DNA of 46,408 bases from JACMQX01 sp044225675 (GCA_044225675.1 JBGAIH010000037.1:1-46408); one strand, 5' to 3'. Positions 7,623-15,594 are shown, counted from the stretch's first letter. The notes: a model not told the origin generated them from the letters alone. Numbers and translations are program-made.

Positions 7623-7904
7623 TTAGATGCGATGCTGGTCGCTGTACGGGACCAGGGCCAGGAAGCGAGCGCGCTTGATGGCGGTGTTGAGCTGGCGCTG
7701 GTAGATCGCGCGGGTGCCGGTCAGGCGGGCCGGGATGATCTTGCCGTTCTCGGCGATGAAGTCACGCAGCGTGTCCACGTCCTTGTAGTCGATCTCTTCG
7801 ACCTTGGCGACGGTGAAGCGGCAGAAGCGCTTGCGCTTGAACAGCAGCGACTGGGTATTGCGCTTGGGGCGCTTATCTTTGTTGAAACGTTTCGGTCCGG
7901 GCAT
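7623..7904 (-). CDS. rpsR: 30S ribosomal protein S18
   Basis: A 93-residue S18, somewhat longer than the usual 75 because of a basic N-terminal extension. The core RFCRFTVAKVEEIDYKDVD, LRDFIAENGKIIPARLTGT and QLNTAIKRARFLALVPY is unmistakable. It binds next to S6 on the 30S platform. Ribosome-binding site GAGGAG lies ahead of ATG 7904. It is third in the rpsF-priB-rpsR-rplI operon. Confidence 0.97.
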   Translation of the reverse strand: MPGPKRFNKDKRPKRNTQSLLFKRKRFCRFTVAKVEEIDYKDVDTLRDFIAENGKIIPARLTGTRAIYQRQLNTAIKRARFLALVPYSDQHRI

Positions 7905-7958
7905 GATGGACTCCTCTTGAAGTTTTGCCGCGTGGCTCAGGGGTCACGCGACAGGGGA

Positions 7959-8246
7959 TCAGATGGGGTTGAACTCTTGAATGTGAAGAACGACGTTCTT
8001 GCCATTGCGCGGTGTTGCCAGAAAGCCTGTGAATCGCAGCGCGGTGCCGGGAGCCTGCCTGCCGATTGCCTCGGCCACTGCTCCGAAAGCCACCGCCTTG
8101 ACCGCCGCCTTCACCTGCCGGGTCTGACCTGCTTCGGACAGTTGGGACTCGTGTTCGAGCCGCAGGTCCAGTGCAGGCAGTCCGGCCGGCGTGTAACGCA
8201 GCGAGCCCAGCTCGGCGATACAGGCGGTCAGGACGACGTGATTCAC
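7959..8246 (-). CDS. priB: Primosomal replication protein N (PriB)
   Basis: A 95-residue OB-fold single-stranded-DNA-binding protein from GTG 8246. Recognisable parts are ACIAELGSLRYTPAGLPALDLRLEHES at the N-terminus and GFLATPRNGKNVVLHIQEF at the C-terminus. PriB joins PriA and DnaT in restarting collapsed forks. Its place between rpsF and rpsR is diagnostic for the gene in beta- and gammaproteobacteria. A short inverted repeat (CGCGTG/CACGCG, 7929-7950) lies between priB and rpsR. Confidence 0.95.
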   Translation of the reverse strand: MNHVVLTACIAELGSLRYTPAGLPALDLRLEHESQLSEAGQTRQVKAAVKAVAFGAVAEAIGRQAPGTALRFTGFLATPRNGKNVVLHIQEFNPI

Positions 8247-8265
8247 TGCTTGCCAGCCACCCCGC

Positions 8266-8631
8266 TCAGTTGGAGAACTCGGCCTGTTGGGCCTTGCGCG
8301 CTTCTTCGCGCTCGACGGTCTTCATCATCGACGACGGGCCGGTCTCGGCCTTCTTCTTGACCACGGTGAGGTGGCGCAGGACGGCGTCGTTGAACTTGAA
8401 GGCATGCTCGAGCTCAGCCATCACGGCCTGATCGGCTTCGATGTTGACGCACAGGTAGTGCGCCTTGTTGAGCTTGTTGATCTGGTAGGCCAGCTGGCGG
8501 CGGCCCCAGTCTTCGACACGATGCACCTTGCCGCTGCCGGCGGTGATCATGCTCTTGTAACGCTCCAGCATGGCCGGAACCTGCTCGCTTTGATCCGGAT
8601 GGATCAGCAGGACGATTTCATAATGACGCAT
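8266..8631 (-). CDS. rpsF: 30S ribosomal protein S6
   Basis: A 121-residue S6 starting at ATG 8631 (MRHYEIVLLIHPDQSEQVP) behind AAGGAG. Other hallmarks are the SGKVHRVEDWGRRQLAYQINK block and the HYLCVNIEAD strand. A longer frame back to 8670 adds 13 unrelated residues and is rejected. The acidic, Lys-rich tail after residue 100 is variable in the family. First gene of the operon, with a structured leader upstream. Confidence 0.97.
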   Translation of the reverse strand: MRHYEIVLLIHPDQSEQVPAMLERYKSMITAGSGKVHRVEDWGRRQLAYQINKLNKAHYLCVNIEADQAVMAELEHAFKFNDAVLRHLTVVKKKAETGPSSMMKTVEREEARKAQQAEFSN

Positions 8632-8652
8632 GGACTCTCCTTGAGGGTTGAA

Positions 8653-8696
8653 GCCACCCACTGCGTCCATGGCGCAGGGCCATGATGTGGTGTGGC
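8653..8696 (-). promoter_or_regulatory. Candidate structured rpsF leader (possible autoregulatory site)
   Basis: In the predicted 5' leader of rpsF the minus-strand RNA can form a 9-bp outer stem with one bulged A (arms 8687-8696 and 8653-8661) enclosing a 6-bp hairpin CATGGC/GCCATG (arms 8668-8673 and 8679-8684, loop of 5). S6:S18 autoregulation through a leader RNA is known in other bacteria; the CCG-bulge typical of that motif is not evident here, so the assignment is tentative. Confidence 0.35.
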
Positions 8697-8711
8697 AAGG
8701 GGAAGCCCACG

Positions 8712-8717
8712 ATTATA
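8712..8717 (-). promoter_or_regulatory. Likely -10 element of the rpsF operon
   Basis: A perfect TATAAT on the minus strand (context GGGCTATAATCG), 80 bp upstream of the rpsF start codon. The -35 region is poor. Position and perfection of the hexamer make it the best promoter candidate. Confidence 0.5.
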
Positions 8718-8812
8718 GCCCGATTCCTGACTCTCTCCGGCAGAGTCCCGGGCGGCCCAGCGCCAGCCTCGGCCATGCGCCGTCGTGGCATGTTTTTTGC
8801 GAAGATGCCCTG

Positions 8813-9226
8813 ATGAACCCCCTTCGCGACAATCCTTTCAATTCCCCGCTGGCCGAAGGCATCACACGGGTGGGATTCCGGAAGTGGTACGAACGGGAGC
8901 TGCTGTCCAGCCACGCCCACATGGTGCTGGCCTTTCTCAGCGTGATCGCCATGCTCGCCAGCATGGAAGCATTTCGCGGCGCACCGGTGAGCGAGCGCCT
9001 CATGGACGTCGCCTTCGTGGTCGCCTGCGCGGCAGTGGCCTACTGGGCCTTGCGCCGCTACCTGTTCCTGCTGATGCGGGCAGAGGAAATTGCCAACCAG
9101 GCCAGTTGCCCGGTGTGCACCGAATATGGCCGCTTCGACCTGGTGGAGCGCCGCCGTCAGTCGGGTGGTGCGCGGGTCTGCTGCCGCAAGTGCGCGCACC
9201 AGTGGGAGATCAGCCTGGACCGCTGA
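8813..9226 (+). CDS. Small membrane protein with C-terminal zinc ribbon
   Basis: A 137-residue protein of unknown function from ATG 8813 (MNPLRDNPFNSPLAEGITRVGFRKW). Two membrane helices are visible, near residues 38-56 and 62-80. A C-terminal zinc-ribbon-like domain follows, with CPVC near residue 102 and CCRKCAHQW near 125 giving four Cys ligands. The frame before 8813 overlaps the rpsF leader and is rejected. Divergent from rpsF and convergent with the symporter, ending at a terminator. A membrane-anchored metal- or nucleic-acid-binding module is an inference from the motifs only. Confidence 0.75.
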   Translation: MNPLRDNPFNSPLAEGITRVGFRKWYERELLSSHAHMVLAFLSVIAMLASMEAFRGAPVSERLMDVAFVVACAAVAYWALRRYLFLLMRAEEIANQASCPVCTEYGRFDLVERRRQSGGARVCCRKCAHQWEISLDR

Positions 9227-9247
9227 CAGCCGTCGTGCCGCCCAAAG

Positions 9248-9279
9248 AAAAAGGCCCGGACATCCGTCCGGGCCTTTTT
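9248..9279. terminator. Bidirectional rho-independent terminator
   Basis: Perfect 13-bp inverted repeat AAAAAGGCCCGGA / TCCGGGCCTTTTT with a 6-nt loop, giving a U-tract on either strand. It sits between the convergent zinc-ribbon gene and the symporter gene. Confidence 0.92.
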
Positions 9280-9341
9280 CGTGTCTTGCCTCGGCTTGCC
9301 TGACAGGCCGTCACGGCCCGTCAGGTGCGAGGCCCGCCGCT

Positions 9342-11468
9342 TCAGTGCACCAGGCTCTTGGCGGCTCCCTTGAGGCTCGGATAGCGCACGTGCTCCACCA
9401 GCTCCTGCACGCGGGCGTTGGGCGCCGGCGTGATGAGGCTCACGAGGATGATGACCGCAAAGCCCAGCGGAACGCCGAAGACGCCCGCAGAGATCGGCTG
9501 GATGCCGAACCACAGCTCGACCGGCGAGGTCACGCCGAACACGCCGCGCAGCCAGGGCTGGGTCGTCACCATGTAGTAGAAGGTGATGCCCAGGCCGGCG
9601 ATCATGCCCAGCGAGGCGGCGACGCCAGTGGCCCGTTTCCAGAAGATCCCCAGCACCAGGGCCGGGAAGAACGCCGCTGCCGCGAACGAGAACGCCGCCG
9701 AGACCAGGAACAGGATGTCCGCCGGTTTCTGCGACGCCACGCCGGCCGCAGCAAGCGCGACGACGAGCAGCAGGATCTTCGACAGCGTCACACGGCGCGC
9801 CGTGGAAGCGTTCGGGTCGATCATCTTGTAGTACAGGTCGTGGCTGAGCGCGTTGGCAATCGTCAGCAGCAGGCCGTCGGCCGTCGACAGGGCTGCCGCC
9901 AGGCCGCCCGCCGCCACCAGACCCGAGATCACGTAGGGCAGGCCACCGATCTCCGGGGTTGCCAGCACGACGATGTCGCCGCCGATGGTGATCTCGCCGA
10001 TCTGCAGGATGTTGTCCTTGTTCAGATCCACCACACTCAGAAGCGACGGGTCGACCCTCTGCCAGCTCGCGATCCATGCCGGCAACTGGTCGAATCTCGT
10101 TCCCACCAGCACGTTGAACACTTCGTATTTCACGAGCACGGCCAGGGCCGGTGCGGTGAAGTACAGCAGGAAGATGAAGAACAGCGACCAGGTGACCGAG
10201 TCGCGGGCTTCCTTCACGCTGGGTGTCGTGTAGTAGCGCATCAGAATGTGCGGCAGCGCGGCTGTCCCGACCATCAGGCAGAAGATCAGAGCCAGGAAGT
10301 TGCGCCGAGAGTAGTCGTAGGTTTCCTTGGCCTTGGCGTCGCCGTTGGGATCACCCGCGAACTGGGTCGCATGGCGCGGCATGCCGCCCAGCGGCTTGTC
10401 CCGCGCTTCGGCCGAGGCCTTCGCTGCGGTCCAGGCCTTGCGTGCCGCCGCCTCGTCCTTGGGCAGACCTGCCAGCGCCTTCTCGGCCGCCGCCAGTTCT
10501 GCGGCAGGCGCATTGGCTGCCTTGAGATCCGCCACCTTCTTTTCCGCTGCCGCCCGGTCGGCCGCCAGAGCCGTCTTCGGGTCCTTGAGTTTCTCGCCCA
10601 GGGCGATGGCGCGGTCCTGATAGACCTTGCGGACTTCAAGCTCCTTCGGATCCTTGATCAGCTCCGCCTCGCGGGCAGTCACCTTCTCGAGCTGGTAGCC
10701 ATAGATCAGTTGCGGCACCGGCACGCTGGTCTGTTTGACCGACAGCCAGACCACCGGGATCATGTAGGCGATGATCAGGATGATGTACTGGGCCACCTGG
10801 GTCCAGGTCACCGCCCGCATGCCACCCAGGAACGAGCACACCAGAATGCCGCCGAGGCCCAGGAAGATCCCGATCTCGAAGGCCACGCCGGTCAGGCGCG
10901 TCGTGATGATGCCCACGCCGTAGATCTGCGCCACCACGTAGGTGAAGGAGCAGAGGATGGCGGCAATGATGCCCAGAAAACGCGGAATGTTGCCGCCGTA
11001 GCGCTCACCCAGGAAGTCGGGAATGGTGAACTGCCCGAACTTGCGCAGGTAGGGCGCGAGGAACAGCGCCACCAGGCAGTAGCCGCCCGTCCAGCCCATG
11101 ATGAACGCCAGCCCGCCGTAACCGCTGAGGTAGAGCGTGCCCGCCATGCCGATGAAGGAGGCTGCGGACATCCAGTCCGCGCCGGTGGCCATGCCGTTGT
11201 ACACGGCCGGCACCCGTCGGCCCGCCACGTAGTATTCGGCGGCGTCAGTGGTGCGGCTCATGATGCCGATGCCGGCATACAGGCCGATCGTCGCGAGCAG
11301 GAAGATGAAGCCTATCCACTCGCGCGTGAGCCCGAACTGCTCCAGGATCGCCAGGACCACCACGAAGGCCAGAAAGCCCCCCGTGTAGAACCCGTAGACC
11401 TTGTTGAGCTGCTTCTTGAATGCGGAATTCGACGACGCCGCAGCGCCGGTTTCAAACATGCCAGCCAT
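9342..11468 (-). CDS. Sodium:solute symporter (VC_2705/ActP-like) with helical insert and EF-hand-like loop
   Basis: A 708-residue multi-pass transporter of the SSS family; substrate unknown, with acetate or other small carboxylates suggested by ActP-like relatives. The core has VAGRRVPAVYNGMATGADWMSAASF near residue 82 and IYGVGIITTRLTG near 182. A hydrophilic Ala/Lys/Glu-rich insert of about 135 residues (255-390, predicted coiled helix) lies between membrane segments. A loop at residues 481-492 reads DLNKDNILQIGE, matching EF-hand spacing, just before ATPEIGGLPYV. ATG 11468 is 3 bp after the DUF4212 gene, whose end supplies the GAGGAGG ribosome-binding site. The two are probably one transporter. 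Confidence 0.9.
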   Translation of the reverse strand: MAGMFETGAAASSNSAFKKQLNKVYGFYTGGFLAFVVVLAILEQFGLTREWIGFIFLLATIGLYAGIGIMSRTTDAAEYYVAGRRVPAVYNGMATGADWMSAASFIGMAGTLYLSGYGGLAFIMGWTGGYCLVALFLAPYLRKFGQFTIPDFLGERYGGNIPRFLGIIAAILCSFTYVVAQIYGVGIITTRLTGVAFEIGIFLGLGGILVCSFLGGMRAVTWTQVAQYIILIIAYMIPVVWLSVKQTSVPVPQLIYGYQLEKVTAREAELIKDPKELEVRKVYQDRAIALGEKLKDPKTALAADRAAAEKKVADLKAANAPAAELAAAEKALAGLPKDEAAARKAWTAAKASAEARDKPLGGMPRHATQFAGDPNGDAKAKETYDYSRRNFLALIFCLMVGTAALPHILMRYYTTPSVKEARDSVTWSLFFIFLLYFTAPALAVLVKYEVFNVLVGTRFDQLPAWIASWQRVDPSLLSVVDLNKDNILQIGEITIGGDIVVLATPEIGGLPYVISGLVAAGGLAAALSTADGLLLTIANALSHDLYYKMIDPNASTARRVTLSKILLLVVALAAAGVASQKPADILFLVSAAFSFAAAAFFPALVLGIFWKRATGVAASLGMIAGLGITFYYMVTTQPWLRGVFGVTSPVELWFGIQPISAGVFGVPLGFAVIILVSLITPAPNARVQELVEHVRYPSLKGAAKSLVH

Positions 11469-11471
11469 CGG

Positions 11472-11729
11472 TCACTCCTCCTCGGCAACGCCGAATTGCT
11501 GGTCCAGGCGGTTCATGTACCGCGCGTAGTACCAGATGATGAGTACGTAGATGACCAGAGCGCCCTGGGCGCCCATCCAGAAGCTGAATGGCCATCCAAA
11601 GAACTTGAAGCTCAGGTCACGGGCCATATAGCCCACGACGAACGTGACCACGAACCATATCGAGAGCAATATGGCCGTGATGGTCAGGTTTTTCCGCCAG
11701 TACAGGCGGTGACCTTCGGTTAGCTGCAT
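11472..11729 (-). CDS. DUF4212 small subunit of sodium:solute symporter
   Basis: An 85-residue protein with two membrane helices (about 15-36 and 48-68), opening with MQLTEGHRLYWRKN. It ends in an acidic cytoplasmic-type tail. This is the DUF4212 family, found immediately upstream of VC_2705-type symporters and assumed to be a small partner subunit. The start is ATG 11729 behind GGAG. It is tightly coupled to the downstream symporter gene (3-bp gap). Confidence 0.9.
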   Translation of the reverse strand: MQLTEGHRLYWRKNLTITAILLSIWFVVTFVVGYMARDLSFKFFGWPFSFWMGAQGALVIYVLIIWYYARYMNRLDQQFGVAEEE

Positions 11730-11840
11730 GCGTTTGTCTCCTCTGCGCCCGTCACCGGGCTTTCCTCTTCATGCCACCACGCGACCCGCCGCCGGCACGA
11801 GGCCGGCTGCCTGCAACCGGGTCGCAACCTGGGGCAGCCG

Positions 11841-12425
11841 TCAGCCCGGCGACGAGACGAAGATTCCCGTCTCGCGTTCAAGCTGCGCGGCCACCTTGGG
11901 CTCGAACCTCTTGAGGTGGCGAATGATCTTTCGCGCCTCATCGGGTTGTTGCCGGTCCACATGAACCCGCGCCAGCTGATACCAGCCGTACGGGCTCATG
12001 GGTTGCAATTGGGTGTTCTTCCTGAGGGCTTCGGCCGCATCGTCGTAGCGGCCCAGGCGGATGAGCGTCATGCCCAGCCCGTACCAGGCCCGGTCGAGCG
12101 TGGGGCTGAGCTCCGTGGCGCGGCGAAAGCTCGCTTCCGCCCGCTCGCAGTCGCCCTGCTCTTCCTGCAGGTAACCGAGATTGAACCAGTGCGAAGCCAC
12201 TTCGGGCGCGGCCTGCGTGAGGCGCTCCAGCAATTCGATGGCCTGCCCCTTCTGACCCCGGCGCGCCAGCAGATGGGCCATGCTGGCCATCGCGTACGAA
12301 TCGCCGGGAAACTCAGAAAGCATCTGCCGGAACAGGTCCAGCGCCGCATCCTCGCGGCCCAGCACCAGCAACGCCATGGCGCGCCAGCGGAAACCGCGAT
12401 GGCGCAGCGTCTTCATCATTTGCAT
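11841..12425 (-). CDS. Tetratricopeptide repeat protein
   Basis: A 194-residue protein made of about four to five TPR units (for example GQKGQAIELLERLTQAAPE, GDCERAEASFRRATELSPT and GRYDDAAEALRKNTQLQPM). It has no signal peptide or membrane helix, so a cytoplasmic scaffold is likely. I start at ATG 12425 (MQMMKTLRHRGFRW), preceded by GGGAG at 7-nt spacing and overlapping the end of the upstream membrane-protein gene. ATG 12419, which forms an ATGA overlap, is the alternative. The longer frame to 12647 is a shadow of that neighbour. The specific partner is unknown. Confidence 0.85.
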   Translation of the reverse strand: MQMMKTLRHRGFRWRAMALLVLGREDAALDLFRQMLSEFPGDSYAMASMAHLLARRGQKGQAIELLERLTQAAPEVASHWFNLGYLQEEQGDCERAEASFRRATELSPTLDRAWYGLGMTLIRLGRYDDAAEALRKNTQLQPMSPYGWYQLARVHVDRQQPDEARKIIRHLKRFEPKVAAQLERETGIFVSSPG

Positions 12426-12736
12426 TGGTTGACTCCCATCTGGACGCAGATGCTGATCTTGGCCGCCGTCGCGAACAGCCAGACAAATGCAAGAATGAGG
12501 AACGCCACCAGCGGCAGGTGGCGGTCGATGACCAGCTTGGGCGTGATGTAGCGCGCACCGCGCACGAACGGCCGCGTCAGCACCTGGAACAGCTGGTAGA
12601 AGGTGTTCTGTTCCCGCTTGGCGCCCGCCAGAAGACCGAGAACCCATTGCCCGACGAGTGCCAGCAAGGCGATCTCAGCAACCAGCTTGACGACGCTGAC
12701 CAACATGAGCATGGGCCACTCCGTGAATGATTTCAC
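12416..12736 (-). CDS. Small membrane protein of unknown function
   Basis: A 106-residue protein with two strong hydrophobic segments, about residues 9-36 and 72-96, separated by a basic stretch (GAKREQNTFYQLFQVLTRPFVRGARYITP). I do not recognise a named family. Its stop codon overlaps the start region of the TPR gene, so the two are translationally coupled and probably work together at the membrane. Confidence 0.75.
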   Translation of the reverse strand: MKSFTEWPMLMLVSVVKLVAEIALLALVGQWVLGLLAGAKREQNTFYQLFQVLTRPFVRGARYITPKLVIDRHLPLVAFLILAFVWLFATAAKISICVQMGVNQCK

Positions 12737-12838
12737 GCATGGTTCGCAGAGGCGCTTACCCGTTCCTTACAAATCAGTCAGGTTGGCGGTAAACCCCTTC
12801 AGGGATAACCCGATGCAGTAAAACAAAGGACAGCACAA

Positions 12839-12879
12839 CCGTGCAGCGTCGGCAAAGACGTACCTATCTTGCTGCACGG
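12839..12879. repeat. Perfect 9-bp inverted repeat in intergenic region
   Basis: CCGTGCAGC (12839-12847) and GCTGCACGG (12871-12879) are perfect complements around a 23-nt loop; CGTC and GACG inside the loop can also pair. It lies 75 bp upstream of the next plus-strand gene in a 217-bp divergent region and has no U-tract. A leader structure or protein operator are both possible. Confidence 0.6.
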
Positions 12880-12953
12880 CAGCAGTACAAATCCCAGTGA
12901 CGCCGTCTTTCTTGAACCTTACACTGCCCTGAAGCATTACTCCGCTGCCGGCA

Positions 12954-13544
12954 ATGAACAAAAACACGGTGCACCGCAAGACAGCCAAGGGCCTCGACGT
13001 CATCGCCACCCGCCAGGGCGGCCTGACGCCCCGGCAGCGGTCGATCCTGATCCTGGTGGACGGCAAGCGCAATTTCGACGAACTGGCCAAGCTCTCCTCG
13101 GCCTTTGGCGACCCCGAGCAACTGCTGGTCGATCTCGAAGCAGGCGGGTTCATCGAGCCCGCAGGCGGGGCCGGAGCGGCCACGACGGGCGGCGGCGCGG
13201 CCGCTGCGGCGCCCCAGCCGGCAAGTGCGGCAGTGCCCGCTGCACAGTCCGTTGCTCAGTCCGCTTCACCGCTGGCCGCAGCACCAGCGCCTGCATTTGC
13301 GGCCTCTGCCCCGGCCGCGCCGGGCGTTCCGCTGGCCGATGCGCGGCGCTTCGCCGTTCGCAAGCTGACCGACATCCTGGGGCCCGTGGCTGACGATCTG
13401 TGCATGCGCATCGAGGCGGCCCGCACTGCGGCAGATTACGACGCGGCGATCGCGCGCGCCCAGAACGTGCTGCGGGAAGTGCGTGGCAATGGCGTGGCCA
13501 CCCGCTTCATGGCCGACATTGCCGACCATCGCCCGGCCGGCTGA
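12954..13544 (+). CDS. Uncharacterised two-domain protein (winged-helix-like N-terminus)
   Basis: A 196-residue protein of unknown function. Residues 1-68 look like a small winged-helix or PatA-type domain (GGLTPRQRSILILVDGKRN, then LEAGGFI). A low-complexity Ala/Pro/Ser linker spans about 69-125. A helical C-terminal domain (ADARRFAVRKLTDILGPV through NVLREVRGNG) follows. There is no signal peptide. The start is ATG 12954; no strong ribosome-binding site is visible. It sits between the two symporter modules, convergent with the second, so a regulatory role in transport is possible but unproven. Confidence 0.7.
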   Translation: MNKNTVHRKTAKGLDVIATRQGGLTPRQRSILILVDGKRNFDELAKLSSAFGDPEQLLVDLEAGGFIEPAGGAGAATTGGGAAAAAPQPASAAVPAAQSVAQSASPLAAAPAPAFAASAPAAPGVPLADARRFAVRKLTDILGPVADDLCMRIEAARTAADYDAAIARAQNVLREVRGNGVATRFMADIADHRPAG

Positions 13545-13548
13545 CCTC

Positions 13549-15594
13549 TCAGGTGGCGCGTTGCGTCACCAGACTCACCAGCACCGCGACCGCAAAACCC
13601 AAGGCCACGCCGAATACGCCCGCCGACACCGGCAGGATGCCGAACCACAGCGTCGCCTCGGGCGACAGCCCCGCAATGTTGCGGACCCAGGCCGCATTCG
13701 CCAGCATGTAGAACGCGGTAAGGCCAAGACCGGCAACCATCCCGGCCACTGCCCCGGCACGGCTCGTCCTGCGCCAGAAGATCCCCAGAACCATCGCGGG
13801 AACAAAGGCCGAGGCCGCCAGCGAGAACGAAGCCGACACGAGCGGCAGGATCTCCGCAGGCTTGAGCGCCGCGACGAAGGCCGCGATCATGGCCACCGCC
13901 AGCAGGGCGAACTTTGACAGAATGACCCGGTGTTCCGGCCGGACCGGTCGCACGGCCTCCGCGAAGTACATGTCGCGGACCAGCGAATTGCTGATCGTGA
14001 GCAAAAGGCCGTCAGCGGTCGACAGCGCCGCAGCCAGGCCACCGGCCGCCACGAGGCCCGACACCACATACGGCAGGCCGCCCAGCTCCGGTGTCGCGAG
14101 CATGATGAGGTCGGCGCCGAGCCGGATCTCGCCCCACTGCAGAATGCGGTCGCCGTTGACGTCGCTCACCGAGATCAGCGACGCATCGACCTTGGCCCAC
14201 TGCGCGATCCACGATGGCAGGGAGTCGAAGCTGCTGCCCACCAGGCCATGCATGACCTCGTACTTCACCAACACGGCAAGGGCCGGTGCACTGAGGTAGA
14301 GCAGCCCGATGAAGAAAAGCGACCACGCCACCGAGTTGCGCGCCTCGGCCACGCTCGGCGTGGTGTAAAAGCGCGTGAGCAGATGCGGCAGGCCGGCTGT
14401 TCCCGCCATCAGGCAGAACATCAGGGCCAGGAAGTTCCAGCGCGAACGCTGGAAGGCCGCCTGCTCCTCGGGCGTGCCATCCGGATCGCCGTCGAAGGCC
14501 TGCGCATGCGGGGCGAAGCCGCCGAGCGGCTTGGACCGCTCCAGGCTCTCCTGCATGGCGCGGCTCCACTGTTCGCGCGCCGCCGCGGCGTCCTTGGGCA
14601 GACTGGTCAGCACCCGCGTCGCGGCGATGATCTGCGACAGCTCCGCCCCCTCCGATTTGAGTTGCCGCACCCGGTCCTGGGCCGCGGCGCGCTGCGCCGC
14701 CAGCGCCGCCTCGGGGTCTTCCAGCCGCTGGCGGTACTCCGCGGCGCGACGGGCAAACTCCGCCCTCACCTGCTGCTCCTGCGGTGAAGCCATCAAACGC
14801 TTTTCCAGCTCGGTGATCTTCTCGATCTGCGCGCCGTAGACCAGAGGGGCGAGCGGATTGCCCAGCTGCTTGTAGGCCAGCCACGACACCGGGATCAGGA
14901 AGGCCAGCAGCAGCACCACGTACTGGCAGACCTGCGTCCAGGTGATGGCCCGCATGCCGCCCAGAAACGAGCACAGCAGCACGCCGCCCAGGCCCAGCAG
15001 GATGCCGATCTCGAACTGCACGCCCGTGAGCCGCGAGGCAATGAGGCCAATGCCGTAGATCTGCGCGACGACGTAGATGAAGGAGCACAGCACCGCCGAC
15101 ACGGCCGCGATCCGGCGCGGCCACCGGCCGCCATAGCGTTTCTCGAAATAGTCAGGCAGCGTGTACAGGCCCATGGCCCGCAGGTACGGCGCCACGAGGA
15201 AGGCGACCAGGCAGAAGCCGCCCGTCCAGCCCAGCACATAGGCCAGGCCGCCCGGATGCTCCTGCGTGCCCGAGAACCCCTGAAGATAAAGCCCGCCGGC
15301 CAGGCTGATGAACGATGCCGCGCTCATCCAGTCGGCGGCCGTGGCCATGCCGTTGTACATGGCGGGAATGCGGCGGCCCGCCACGTAGTACTCCTCGGCA
15401 TCGGACGTGCGCCCGTAGATGCCAATGCCGGCATACACCATCACGGTGAAGAACAGGAAGATCGGCCCGATCCACTGGCGCGACAGGCCGCTGGCTTCCG
15501 CCCAGGCCATGAGCAGAAGGAATCCGGCCACGCCGCAGACGTAGGCGGCCAGGAAGATATGCAAGCGGCGGCGGTGGCTGCTGTCCGGCTTCAC
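13549..15594 (-). CDS. Second sodium:solute symporter paralogue with helical insert and EF-hand-like loop
   Basis: A 681-residue paralogue of the symporter at 9342-11468, conserved along its whole length. Shared parts include VAGRRIPAMYNGMATAADWMSAASF and the helical insert of about 140 residues before WNFLALMFCLMAGTAGLPH. An EF-hand-like loop, DVNGDRILQWGE, occupies residues 478-489. The start appears to be GTG 15594 with a weak ribosome-binding site. Unlike the first copy it has no DUF4212 gene upstream; its first membrane segment is preceded only by a short basic tail. The substrate is unknown. Confidence 0.88.
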   Translation of the reverse strand: MKPDSSHRRRLHIFLAAYVCGVAGFLLLMAWAEASGLSRQWIGPIFLFFTVMVYAGIGIYGRTSDAEEYYVAGRRIPAMYNGMATAADWMSAASFISLAGGLYLQGFSGTQEHPGGLAYVLGWTGGFCLVAFLVAPYLRAMGLYTLPDYFEKRYGGRWPRRIAAVSAVLCSFIYVVAQIYGIGLIASRLTGVQFEIGILLGLGGVLLCSFLGGMRAITWTQVCQYVVLLLAFLIPVSWLAYKQLGNPLAPLVYGAQIEKITELEKRLMASPQEQQVRAEFARRAAEYRQRLEDPEAALAAQRAAAQDRVRQLKSEGAELSQIIAATRVLTSLPKDAAAAREQWSRAMQESLERSKPLGGFAPHAQAFDGDPDGTPEEQAAFQRSRWNFLALMFCLMAGTAGLPHLLTRFYTTPSVAEARNSVAWSLFFIGLLYLSAPALAVLVKYEVMHGLVGSSFDSLPSWIAQWAKVDASLISVSDVNGDRILQWGEIRLGADLIMLATPELGGLPYVVSGLVAAGGLAAALSTADGLLLTISNSLVRDMYFAEAVRPVRPEHRVILSKFALLAVAMIAAFVAALKPAEILPLVSASFSLAASAFVPAMVLGIFWRRTSRAGAVAGMVAGLGLTAFYMLANAAWVRNIAGLSPEATLWFGILPVSAGVFGVALGFAVAVLVSLVTQRAT

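Noticed and set aside
9090..11723. Very long plus-strand open frame (877 codons)
   Set aside because: It lies antisense to the symporter and DUF4212 genes, is rich in Arg/His/Gln, has no recognisable domain, and is the expected shadow of GC-rich coding sequence.
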